A DNA stretch of 64,000 nt from Streptomyces xylophagus. GTDB taxonomy: Bacteria > Actinomycetota > Actinomycetes > Streptomycetales > Streptomycetaceae. A program made the translations under genes and the position numbers. Location: NCBI RefSeq assembly GCF_000716435.1, contig NZ_JNWO01000005.1, positions 124,001-188,000 of the forward strand, in the 5' to 3' direction. Positions 46,100-53,823 of this stretch are shown here, one piece after another. Under the pieces are notes generated by a model. It saw only the letters and a program-made list of their open reading frames with translations, was not told the origin of the DNA and did not search any database. The first letter of the stretch is position 1, and every line of letters begins with the position of its first letter.

Positions 46100-46533
46100 C
46101 CCAGCGGCCGGCGGGGCAGCGGTGAGGAGTAGACGACGCTGGTGGTGACCGAGCCGAGCGCGCCGATCCGCCCCGACACCTCCTCCAGGTGACGCATCGA
46201 GCGGGCCGCGACCTTGATCATGAAGCAGTCGTCGCCCGTGATGTGATGCGCCTCCAGAATCTCCGGCGTCACCGCGACCAGGTCGTGGAAGGGCTTGTAG
46301 TTGCCGTTCGGGTAGCGCAACCGCACGAACGCCAGGATCGGCAGCCCCAGCCGCTCCGGGTCCACGACCGCCGCGTACCCCTGGATCACCCCCGCCTCCT
46401 CCAGCCGCCGCACCCGCTCGGTGACCGCGCTCGCGGACATCGAGACCGCCCGGGCCAGCTCGGCGAAACTGGCCCGGCCCTCCCGCTGGAGGACCTCGAG
46501 GATGCGCCAGTCGGTGGCGTCCGGGGAATACAT
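46093..46533 (-). CDS. Lrp/AsnC-family regulator
   Basis: Regulator (146 aa) with an N-terminal helix-turn-helix (DWRILEVLQREGRASFAELARAVSMSASAVTERVRRLEEAGVI) and a C-terminal RAM ligand-binding domain (PILAFVRLRYPNGNYKPFHDL through GDDCFMIKVAARSMRHLEEV). ATG at 46533 follows CAGGG at 6 nt; ATG at 46539 is too close to it. It is divergent from the rhodanese gene, its likely target. Confidence 0.92.
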   Translation of the reverse strand: MYSPDATDWRILEVLQREGRASFAELARAVSMSASAVTERVRRLEEAGVIQGYAAVVDPERLGLPILAFVRLRYPNGNYKPFHDLVAVTPEILEAHHITGDDCFMIKVAARSMRHLEEVSGRIGALGSVTTSVVYSSPLPRRPLGH

Positions 46534-46673
46534 GGTCATCCCTGAGGAATAGCAGGGAGATCCCCGGCCGATCAAGAGGTACGCCGGGGATCATGCCTTC
46601 AACGAGCCGATCGGCGGCCGTAGATTTCTGGCCGTAGAGACACCTCAGAGACACCTCGGTGAAAGGCCGGACC

Positions 46674-47153
46674 ATGAGCAGCACCACCGTCGTCAACCCG
46701 GTTCTACGGGTCGCCCCCGCCGCCCCGTCGGCAGCCGCCGCCCACTTCCGCGCGAGCCTCGCCTTCCACGCCGACGTCTCCGACGTGGCCGCCGCACTGG
46801 CGCTGGGCGGCGACCCCGGCTTCGTCGTCCTCGACTCACGCTCCACCGAGTCCTGGGACCAGGGGCACATCCCGGGTGCCGTCCACCTCCCTACCGCGCT
46901 CGTCCCGGAACAGGCCGAGGGGCTCCTCGACAAGTCGGTGCCGGTGGTGACGTACTGCTGGGGCCCGGGCTGCAACGGCGCCACCCGAGCCGCTCTCGCC
47001 CTCGCCGAACTCGGTTACCAGGTCAAGGAGATGCTCGGGGGTTTCGAGTACTGGGTGCGCGAGGGCTTCGAGTTCGAGACGCGGGAGGGGCGGGAGCGGC
47101 GCGCGGCTGATCCGCTGACGGCGCCGGTGGGGGCGGAGGAGTGCGGTTGTTGA
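46674..47153 (+). CDS. Rhodanese-like sulfurtransferase
   Basis: Single-domain rhodanese (159 aa). FVVLDSRSTESWDQGHIPGAVHLP is the structural signature, and the active-site loop VTYCWGPGCNGATRAA carries Cys95 and Cys100, either of which could form the persulfide. The C terminus ends ECGC, adding two more Cys that could relay sulfur. GAAAGG lies 7 nt before the ATG. Divergent from the AsnC-type regulator and convergent with the ATP-grasp gene, 3 bp apart. Confidence 0.9.
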   Translation: MSSTTVVNPVLRVAPAAPSAAAAHFRASLAFHADVSDVAAALALGGDPGFVVLDSRSTESWDQGHIPGAVHLPTALVPEQAEGLLDKSVPVVTYCWGPGCNGATRAALALAELGYQVKEMLGGFEYWVREGFEFETREGRERRAADPLTAPVGAEECGC

Positions 47154-47156
47154 GTC

Positions 47157-47951
47157 TCAGTCCCGGATCACGGTGGGCAGTGGACGGAGGAAGGGGTGGT
47201 CCGGTGCGGTGAACTCCTGTGCCGGGCGCGCCGCTTGCAGGACGACGTCGAGGGTGGCGTCGGGGTCGCAGGCGTAATGCCCGCTCGCCCAGGCCGCGTT
47301 GGCCTCTACGACAGCCCAGTTGCCGTCTGTCAGCCGCCCGATGTCGACCACGATCGCCGACGGCAGCCCGTGGTCCACGGTCACGCGGCCGGCGAAGTCC
47401 AGCACCTCGTCCCGGAGCGGGTCCTCGGTGAGCGGGACGACGTCCAGCTGACCGTCCGTCAAGTACCGGCTGCCGGTGCGGACTTCGCCGTCCAGCACGA
47501 AGAGCCGGTACTCCACGGCGAAGGTCACGATGTCGCTCACCAGCACCGCGATGTCGTCGTCGACCGCGTCGGGGCCCGGCAGCCGGCTGCCGTCCGGGTA
47601 GATCCGCGCGGGGAAGCTCTTGTCGTTGGGCGGCTTCACGAATGCCGGGCGGCGCAGCTGCCGTGCCTCGGCGAGCGTGGTGAACTCGACGTCCCTGTAC
47701 GTGAGTTCGTACGGCAGCCGGGTCAGCCAGTCCGGCGGTGCCTCCACCAGCCCGAGGCCCAGCTCCCCGGCCACGGCGTCCGCGAACAGTGGCCCGGCGT
47801 ACAGCGAGGCCCCGGCCGCGCCGCGTGACTCCACCGGAACCCGCCAGTCGCGCAGGACTTCGACACGCATACCGCGCCGCCGTGCCGCGTCAGCGAGGGC
47901 GTGTCCCGTCGCGGTGACGCGAGGGGAGAGGAAGAGGGTGCGGGTGTTCAT
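47157..47951 (-). CDS. ATP-grasp domain protein
   Basis: Protein (264 aa) with an ATP-grasp fold, likely a carboxylate-amine/thiol ligase or related ATP-dependent enzyme. AFVKPPNDKSFPARIYPDGS (about residue 105) resembles the ATP-binding Lys strand. EYRLFVLDGEVRTGSRY, SAIVVDIGRLTDGNWAVVEANAAWASGHYACDP carry the acidic and Asn residues expected for Mg-ATP. Substrates unknown. ATG at 47951 has no clear ribosome site, so the start is uncertain. Confidence 0.82.
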   Translation of the reverse strand: MNTRTLFLSPRVTATGHALADAARRRGMRVEVLRDWRVPVESRGAAGASLYAGPLFADAVAGELGLGLVEAPPDWLTRLPYELTYRDVEFTTLAEARQLRRPAFVKPPNDKSFPARIYPDGSRLPGPDAVDDDIAVLVSDIVTFAVEYRLFVLDGEVRTGSRYLTDGQLDVVPLTEDPLRDEVLDFAGRVTVDHGLPSAIVVDIGRLTDGNWAVVEANAAWASGHYACDPDATLDVVLQAARPAQEFTAPDHPFLRPLPTVIRD

Positions 47952-48026
47952 GGGAGACGAGCATGGCTGATGTGAAGGTCGGGCGACATCGAATATGTGC
48001 GGTCGCTGTGCGTGTAGGTTCTGCCC

Positions 48027-48545
48027 ATGGCGCGATACGCGGAGCCGGGCACGGCGGTGCAGTGGGTGGAGTCGGGCGGCGGGCCGCTCATAGCGGTGCC
48101 GGAGACGGTGCTGCCGTTCTGGACGGGAGCCGACGGCGATGAACTGGCCTCGGACTACGACCGGGCGTGCGAGGTCGGCGGATACGTCGGCCTGCTGCCC
48201 GTAGGGGACAGCGCGGCCCTGGTCCTCGGGGACGATCCCGCGTCGACCTCCTTCCTGCCGGACCACGGCACGTTCGTACGCTGGTGTGCCGCGAACTCCG
48301 AGGACGACGTACTCGCCGGAGTGCCCACCGCGCTCGCCACCGCGATCTGGGAGAACGAGGTGCAGTGGGACGTACCCGGAACGGTCGTCCTGTTCGACTC
48401 GGCGTGGCCCGGGCGGGATTCGGAGGGCACCGAGCATCTGAAGGTCGAGCTGGAACCGGGGCGCTACGCCGTCCGCGCGGGGCAGGCCCAGCCGGGCCCG
48501 GAGACCTGGCTCGGACTCGTCCAGCTGCGGCGGCTCTCGAACTGA
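48027..48545 (+). CDS. Imm21-family immunity-like protein
   Basis: Small acidic soluble protein (172 aa) that I recognise as similar to the Imm21 immunity family of polymorphic toxin systems. Typical elements are QWVESGGGPLIAVPE, DELASDYDRACEVGGYVG and SAALVLGDDPASTSFLP, plus a C-terminal VVLFDSAWPG. No toxin gene adjoins it. The ATG appears leaderless (TAGGTT 8 nt upstream). Tandem 42-bp repeats follow its stop. Confidence 0.68.
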   Translation: MARYAEPGTAVQWVESGGGPLIAVPETVLPFWTGADGDELASDYDRACEVGGYVGLLPVGDSAALVLGDDPASTSFLPDHGTFVRWCAANSEDDVLAGVPTALATAIWENEVQWDVPGTVVLFDSAWPGRDSEGTEHLKVELEPGRYAVRAGQAQPGPETWLGLVQLRRLSN

Positions 48546-48556
48546 CCACCCAGGGC

Positions 48557-48682
48557 GAGGACTTCGACGGGCCGCATACCGAAGTCACGTCCTGGCCCGG
48601 AGACTTCGACGGGCTGTATCCCGAAGTCACGTTCCGGCCTGGAGACTTCAGCGACCGAGCCCCGAACTCCGGGACCCGGCCG
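48557..48682. repeat. Three tandem 42-bp repeats, each able to form a hairpin
   Basis: Units start at 48557, 48599 and 48641. The first two contain GACTTCG and CGAAGTC 13 nt apart (48560-48566/48580-48586; 48602-48608/48622-48628). The third is diverged after its first 9 bases. They fill the gap between the convergent Imm21-like and DUF885 genes and may act as tandem bidirectional terminators. Confidence 0.85.
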
Positions 48683-48713
48683 CCGACATGTCACACCGTG
48701 CGGTGGAGCGTCG

Positions 48714-50405
48714 TCAGAGCTGTGACAACTCGTCCACCAGATCGTCCAGTCCCAGCGAACCCTGCGACAACGCGGCCATGTGCCACGCCTTCAGGTCGAA
48801 GTCGTCGCCGTGCCGCCGCCGCGCGTTCTCCCGGCCCAACAGCCAGGCCCGCTGGCCGAGTTTGTAGCCGATGGCCTGGCCCGGGATCGTGAGATAGCGG
48901 GTCAGCTCGCTCTCCACGAAGTCCGCCGGACGGCTGCTGTGCGCCCCGAAGAACTCCTGGGCCAGCTCCGGCGTCCACCGCTCACCGGGGTGGAACGGCG
49001 AGTCCGCCGGAATCTCCAGCTCCAGGTGCATGCCGATGTCGACGATGATCCGGGTGGCCCGCATCATCTGCCCGTCGAGGAAGCCGAGTCGCTGCTCCGC
49101 GTCCTCCAAGTAGCCCAGCTCGTCCATCAGTTGCTCCGAGTACAGCGCCCAGCCCTCGGCGTTGGCGCTGACCATGCCGACGGACGTCTGATAGCGGGAC
49201 AGGTTCTCGGAGACGTGCGTCCACTGGGCGAGTTGGAGGTGATGGCCGGGGACGCCCTCGTGGTACCAGGTCGAGACGAGGTCGTAGACCGGGAACCGGG
49301 TCTGTCCCATCGTCGGCAGCCAGGTGCGGCCCGGCCGGGAGAAGTCCTGCGAAGGGGACGTGTAGTACGGCGCCGCCGCGCTGCCCGCGGGGGCGATGCG
49401 CGACTCCACCCGCCGTACCCGCTCGGCGAGTTCGAAGTGGGTGCCGTCCAGTTCCTCGATCGCCTTGTCCATCCGGCCCTGGAGCCACTCGCGGACCTCC
49501 TCGACGCCCTCGATGTGCCGACCGTGCTCGTCGAGGTGTGCGAGCGCCACCCACGGGGTCTCGGCGCCGGGCAGGATCTTCTCGGCCTCCCGCTTCATCT
49601 CGCTGAGCAGCCGGTGGTACTCGGACCAGCCGTACGCGTACGCCTCGTCGAGGTCGAGCTCCGTGCCGTTGTAGTAGCGGGCCCACCGCGCGTACCGCTC
49701 ACGGCCCACCGGGTTCGGCGCGCCCTCGATCGTCGGCGCGTACACGTCGCGCATCCAGTCCCGCAGCTCCACCACGGCCGCGGTCGCCTCGCGGGCGGCC
49801 TCGTCCAGCTCGGCGCGCAGGGAGTCGGGCCCGGCCGAGGCGAAGTCCTCGTACCAGCCGCGCCCCTGACCGTCCGTGTCCGACCATTCGGTGAGCTGGC
49901 CGATGAAGGTGGCCGTCGGGCGCGGACCCGCGAACAGCTTGCGGTCCAGGCCCAGTTGGAGGGACTCGCGGTAGCCGGCGAGCGCGGTGGGTACCGCGCG
50001 CAGCCGTTCGGCGATCGCGGCCCAGTCCTCGTCGGTCTCCGCGGGCGTCAGCGTGAACACGTCGCGCACCCCGTGCGGGGGTGTGTGCATGTTGCCGACC
50101 TCGCGCAGTCCCTCCTCGGTGTCGTGGACGCCGAGCGCGGCGGTCAGCCGCTCGCGCAGCAGGCGCGCGCAACGGCGCTCGACGTCCCTGTCCGCGCCGG
50201 GTTGGCGCTCTGCCTCGTCGAGCTTCGCGAGGGTTGCCCGCTGAAGCTCCGCGAGTCGCTCCTGACCTGCGGGGGAGAGGTCGGGCAGGCGGCTCGAACT
50301 CTCCTTCACGCCGAGATACGTACCGATGACCGGGTTGAGGGCGATGAGGTCGTCGACATAGGCGTCGGCGACCTGCCGGGGCAGCGGAGTGTTGGTCTGC
50401 GACAT
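48714..50405 (-). CDS. DUF885-family putative metallopeptidase
   Basis: Cytoplasmic protein (563 aa) of the DUF885 family, thought to be zinc carboxypeptidases. The key motif is TWYHEGVPGHHLQLAQW near residue 380, giving the His-Glu...His pattern, with SANAEGWALYSEQLMDELGYL near 415 supplying a downstream Glu. The N terminus has ADAYVDDLIALNPVIGTYLGV as in family members. ATG at 50405 follows GAGGA at 9 nt; an ATG 15 bp upstream is less well placed. No signal peptide. Confidence 0.9.
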   Translation of the reverse strand: MSQTNTPLPRQVADAYVDDLIALNPVIGTYLGVKESSSRLPDLSPAGQERLAELQRATLAKLDEAERQPGADRDVERRCARLLRERLTAALGVHDTEEGLREVGNMHTPPHGVRDVFTLTPAETDEDWAAIAERLRAVPTALAGYRESLQLGLDRKLFAGPRPTATFIGQLTEWSDTDGQGRGWYEDFASAGPDSLRAELDEAAREATAAVVELRDWMRDVYAPTIEGAPNPVGRERYARWARYYNGTELDLDEAYAYGWSEYHRLLSEMKREAEKILPGAETPWVALAHLDEHGRHIEGVEEVREWLQGRMDKAIEELDGTHFELAERVRRVESRIAPAGSAAAPYYTSPSQDFSRPGRTWLPTMGQTRFPVYDLVSTWYHEGVPGHHLQLAQWTHVSENLSRYQTSVGMVSANAEGWALYSEQLMDELGYLEDAEQRLGFLDGQMMRATRIIVDIGMHLELEIPADSPFHPGERWTPELAQEFFGAHSSRPADFVESELTRYLTIPGQAIGYKLGQRAWLLGRENARRRHGDDFDLKAWHMAALSQGSLGLDDLVDELSQL

Positions 50406-50438
50406 GGGGACCATCCTCATACGCGGAACTTCTCTCCG

Positions 50439-50933
50439 TCACCCCGATTCAGCTACGGGCGTGGCAGGCGGCAGCAAAGGCCCGCAGTCCCACTGCTGGA
50501 AGATCAACCGGGTCTCCACCCGCGCCACTTCACGCTGTGACGTGAACTCGTCCAGAACCAGCCGCTGCAGGTCGGCCATGTCCGCGACGGCCACATGGAC
50601 GAGATAGTCGTCGGGCCCGGTCAGATGGAACACGGTCCGCGACTCCGGCAACACCCGGATCCGCTCCACGAACGGCCCCACCAACTCCCGCCGATGCGGC
50701 CGCACCTGCACCGACAGCAGCGCCTCAAGACCGCGCCCCAACTTGGCCGGATCGAGCCGCAGTTGATGCCCGAGGATCACCCCGGCCCGGCGCAGCCTCG
50801 CCACCCGGTCCAGACACGTCGACGGCGCGACCCCGACCTGCGCCGCGAGATCGCGATACGTCGCCCGGGCGTCGTTCTGCAACAACCGCAGCAGATGGAG
50901 ATCCACCGGATCCAGTACGACAGATTTGGTCAT
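50439..50933 (-). CDS. Lrp/AsnC-family regulator
   Basis: Regulator (164 aa). Helix-turn-helix LDPVDLHLLRLLQNDARATYRDLAAQVGVAPSTCLDRVARLRRAGVI, then a RAM domain (GLEALLSVQVRPHRRELV through SRTVFHLTGPDDYLVHVAVADM). The ATG lies 61 bp from the divergent PLP-enzyme start. Lrp-type regulators commonly control an adjacent amino acid enzyme, so the PLP gene is its probable target. Confidence 0.92.
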   Translation of the reverse strand: MTKSVVLDPVDLHLLRLLQNDARATYRDLAAQVGVAPSTCLDRVARLRRAGVILGHQLRLDPAKLGRGLEALLSVQVRPHRRELVGPFVERIRVLPESRTVFHLTGPDDYLVHVAVADMADLQRLVLDEFTSQREVARVETRLIFQQWDCGPLLPPATPVAESG

Positions 50934-50993
50934 CCATCGAACGTAACACGGACTGTCGTCCGCAGACCCCGTTGGATGTTCACCCTTCCGTCC

Positions 50994-52241
50994 ATGGAGA
51001 CAACGAGCCCGCACCGCTCCCCGGCCCCGCGAGCACTGGCCACCGAGGCCGTGCACGCCGGCCGCGACGACCTCGCCCGGCAGGGTCTGCACGCCCCGCC
51101 GATCGACCTGTCGACGACCTACCCGTCGTACGACAGCCGTGGCGAGGCCGCCCGCATCGACGCCTTCGCCACCACCGGCGCCGAACCCGACGGCCCGCCC
51201 GTCTACGGCCGCGTCGGCAACCCCACCGTCGCCCGCTTCGAGACCGCCCTCGCCCGCCTCGAAGGCACCGACAGCGCGGTGGCGTTCGCCAGCGGCATGG
51301 CCGCCCTGACCGCGGTCCTGCTCGCGCGGGCCGCGACGGGGTTGCGCCATGTCGTGGCGGTACGACCCCTCTACGGCTCCAGCGACCACCTGCTCACCGC
51401 CGGGCTGCTCGGCACCGAGGTGACCTGGACCGACCCGGCCGGAATCACCGACGCGCTGCGCCCGGACACCGGCCTTGTCCTCGTCGAGTCCCCGGCCAAC
51501 CCGACCCTGGCCGAACTCGACCTGCGCGCCATCGCCCACTCCTGCGGCTCGGTCCCGCTCCTCGCGGACAACACCTTCGCCACACCCGTGCTGCAACGCC
51601 CCGCCGAACACGGCGCGCGGATCATCCTGCACAGCGCCACCAAATACCTGGGCGGGCACGGCGACGTGATGGGGGGAGTGGTGGCCTGCGACGAGGAGTT
51701 CGCCGGACAACTGCGCCAGATCCGCTTCATGACCGGCGCTGTCCTGCACCCACTGGCCGGCTATCTGCTGCTGCGCGGCCTCGCCACCCTCCCGATACGG
51801 GTACGTGCCGCCTCCGCCACCGCCGCCGAACTAGCCCGCCGCCTCACCGCCGACCCGCGCGTCGCCCACGTCCACTACCCGCGCATCGGCGGCGCGATGA
51901 TCGCCTTCGAGCCCCAAGGCGACCCCCACGAGGTCATCGCGGGAGTCCGCCTCATCACCCCGGCGGTAAGCCTCGGCAGCGTAGACACCCTGATCCAACA
52001 CCCGGCTTCCATCAGCCACCGGGTGGTGGACGCGGACGACAGGAGGGGTGCGGGCGTGAGCGACCGCTTGCTGAGACTGTCGGTGGGCTTGGAGGACGCA
52101 GAGGACCTATGGACAGATTTGGATGGGGCGCTTGCGCCCCTCCCAAGGGGCGCGGGGAACTGCGCGACCAGCCACAGCGAACCCGCACCCACCCACCGAA
52201 CCTTGGACGCTACGGCGCTTCGGCCCTCCCGAACTCCGTAA
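50994..52241 (+). CDS. Cys/Met-metabolism PLP-dependent enzyme (cystathionine gamma-synthase/lyase type)
   Basis: Fold-type I PLP enzyme (415 aa) that makes or breaks C-S bonds in Cys/Met metabolism. Features: TEAVHAGRDDLARQGLHAPPIDLSTTYPSYDS, YGRVGNPTVARFETALARLEG, SGMAALTAVLLA, and the PLP Lys in HSATKYLGGHGDVMGG near residue 220. SLGSVDTLIQHPASISHR is the late signature. The last 35 or so residues read through the Streptomyces repeat (52147-52193) and overlap the convergent gene by 32 bp, so the C-terminal tail is abnormal. ATG at 50976 is an alternative start. Confidence 0.88.
   Translation: METTSPHRSPAPRALATEAVHAGRDDLARQGLHAPPIDLSTTYPSYDSRGEAARIDAFATTGAEPDGPPVYGRVGNPTVARFETALARLEGTDSAVAFASGMAALTAVLLARAATGLRHVVAVRPLYGSSDHLLTAGLLGTEVTWTDPAGITDALRPDTGLVLVESPANPTLAELDLRAIAHSCGSVPLLADNTFATPVLQRPAEHGARIILHSATKYLGGHGDVMGGVVACDEEFAGQLRQIRFMTGAVLHPLAGYLLLRGLATLPIRVRAASATAAELARRLTADPRVAHVHYPRIGGAMIAFEPQGDPHEVIAGVRLITPAVSLGSVDTLIQHPASISHRVVDADDRRGAGVSDRLLRLSVGLEDAEDLWTDLDGALAPLPRGAGNCATSHSEPAPTHRTLDATALRPSRTP
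52125..52154. terminator. Alternative hairpins ahead of the repeat element
   Basis: GGGGCGC (52125-52131) pairs with GCGCCCC (52134-52140), which can also pair with GGGGCGC of the repeat (52147-52153) across a 6-nt loop. These mutually exclusive stems lie inside the end of the PLP-enzyme frame and before the convergent GNAT stop. Confidence 0.5.
52147..52193. repeat. Streptomyces intergenic repeat, copy 2
   Basis: Shares the 20-base start GGGGCGCGGGGAACTGCGCG with the copy at 16918-16964 and continues ACCAGCCACAGCGAACCCGC; the two copies differ at only a few positions over 47 bp. Here it lies inside the 3' end of an open reading frame rather than after a stop codon. Confidence 0.85.
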
Positions 52242-53691
52242 CTTCCGCAGAACTCACCGCCGCACCCAGCCGCGCCGTGACCACCAACGTCCCCTCCTCG
52301 ATCTGATAATCCAACGGCAGATCAAGCCCCCGCATCGCCGCAACCATCCCCGTGTTGGACGCCTGCGTCACGGCATACACGCTCTCGCACCCCGCTTCGA
52401 CAGCCATCCCCACCAGCCGCCCCAACAACTCACTGCCGATACCCCGCCGCTGCCAGTCGTCCTCGACAAGCAGCGCGACCTCCGTCTCGTCCCCGTCCCA
52501 CAGCAGGTGCCCGAGCCCGACGATCCGCCCGGAGGCCGTCTGCACGGCCAGCGTCCGGCCGAAGCGCGGACTGAGCAGGTGGTTGAGATAGCGGTCGGCG
52601 TCACCGACCGGCCCGTGATAGCGCATGCCCAGCGTCCGCGCCGAGCACCGCTCGTGCATCTCCCGTGCCGCGTCCAGATCACCGGTGTCCGCGCGCCGCA
52701 CGGTGATCGCGTTGCCCTCGGGCAGCGTCAGCACGTCCTGGCTGCGCGGGATGCGCGGACCGAGCCGGGCGTCCAGCTCGACCAGCGCCCGCGCCCGCGC
52801 GAACTCGGTGGGCGTGAACGGCAGATACGGCCGCTCGATAGTGATCACTCCGCCTTCCGGCGCCCGCAGCCGCATGACCGTGTCCTCCAGCGCTCCTTCC
52901 ACCGGAAGCGACTCCGGCTCGCGCCCCTTGCCCGCGACAACGTTGGCGGGCAGCGAACGGATGGTGCACCGGCCCAGCAACTGCCGCAGCGCCAGGGGCA
53001 GTTCCGCCGCGTCCAGGGCCGTACGCGTGGCCAGGCCCAGGACCCGGGTCGGCGCGTCCACCAGATCGTGGGCGTCGGCCCGCTCGATCCAGGTGCCCGA
53101 ACCGCCGGCCAGCGACACCGCCCGGGTGATCTCGGACGCCGCGACCGCACCCGGCGCCCGCAGCAGGAACTCGTCCACCGTGCCCTCGGCCAGCGGATGC
53201 GTCTGCAGACTCAGAATGTCGACCTTCTTACCGGCCAGCGCCGTGCACAACGCCGCCAGCGATCCCGGCGCGTCCTGCACCGTCGTCCGCATCCGCCACA
53301 GCGCGGCCGGCTCGGCGACGGCGTCGGGCGTCGCGGACGACTGCTCGGACTCGGACGTGGACTTCGACTCGAACGTGGATTCCGACTCGGACGATCCGGT
53401 CGGCCCGGTCTGCCGCAGCCGCGCGGCCGGCCGGGCACCGGTATCACTCGCCGGCGGCGCATGACCGTGGCGGCGTGACCACCATGTGTGGAACCCCGCC
53501 GTGGCGATCAGCGCGAGCGCGGAGATCGTCAGCAGCACCGGACCGTCGGGCCCGTGCCCCACGAGGTCGGCCACGACGTCCGCCACCGCGACCGCTGTGA
53601 ACAGCGCGGCCAGCTCCACCAGGTCCCGCCGCCAGTGGTGCACCGGACGCCCGTGCCTGGCGCGCGTCACATCAGACATGTCTCGACTCAT
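52210..53691 (-). CDS. Membrane-anchored ACT-GNAT fusion protein
   Basis: Protein of 493 aa joining three parts. Two predicted membrane helices at about residues 25-80 (LVELAALFTAVAVADVVADLVG; PVLLTISALALIATAGFH), a Ser/Glu low-complexity linker (about 100-118), an ACT-like domain (about 130-205, WRMRTTVQDAPGSLAALCTALAGKKVDILSLQTHP), a middle region, and a GNAT acetyltransferase domain (about 335-490) with VGLGHLLWDGDETEVALLVEDDWQRRGIGSELL as the acetyl-CoA motif. An amino acid sensed by ACT may control acetylation; this is inference. Start uncertain (ATG 53691 or 53679). Confidence 0.85.
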   Translation of the reverse strand: MSRDMSDVTRARHGRPVHHWRRDLVELAALFTAVAVADVVADLVGHGPDGPVLLTISALALIATAGFHTWWSRRHGHAPPASDTGARPAARLRQTGPTGSSESESTFESKSTSESEQSSATPDAVAEPAALWRMRTTVQDAPGSLAALCTALAGKKVDILSLQTHPLAEGTVDEFLLRAPGAVAASEITRAVSLAGGSGTWIERADAHDLVDAPTRVLGLATRTALDAAELPLALRQLLGRCTIRSLPANVVAGKGREPESLPVEGALEDTVMRLRAPEGGVITIERPYLPFTPTEFARARALVELDARLGPRIPRSQDVLTLPEGNAITVRRADTGDLDAAREMHERCSARTLGMRYHGPVGDADRYLNHLLSPRFGRTLAVQTASGRIVGLGHLLWDGDETEVALLVEDDWQRRGIGSELLGRLVGMAVEAGCESVYAVTQASNTGMVAAMRGLDLPLDYQIEEGTLVVTARLGAAVSSAEVTEFGRAEAP

Positions 53692-53823
53692 GCAACCACT
53701 GTGAAGGAAGGGTGTTGCGTGATCACGAACGCTCTGTGACCTACCGGTAAAAGCGTGGTTCTGTCCCTTTTGCCATTCTTTTGGTGAGTGGGGTGCACCG
53801 GAGGTCAGCCCCACCGCCCTACG

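Noticed and set aside
42752..46984. 1410-codon minus-strand frame opposite sbcC
   Set aside because: Antisense of a convincing SbcC with Walker, zinc-hook and signature motifs. The frame is open only because of GC bias.
48464..48694. Minus-strand 76-codon frame translating the 42-bp repeats as a 14-residue repeat protein
   Set aside because: The repeat period is a multiple of three, so a frame stays open by chance. There is no ribosome site, and the units lie in a convergent intergenic gap with hairpins.
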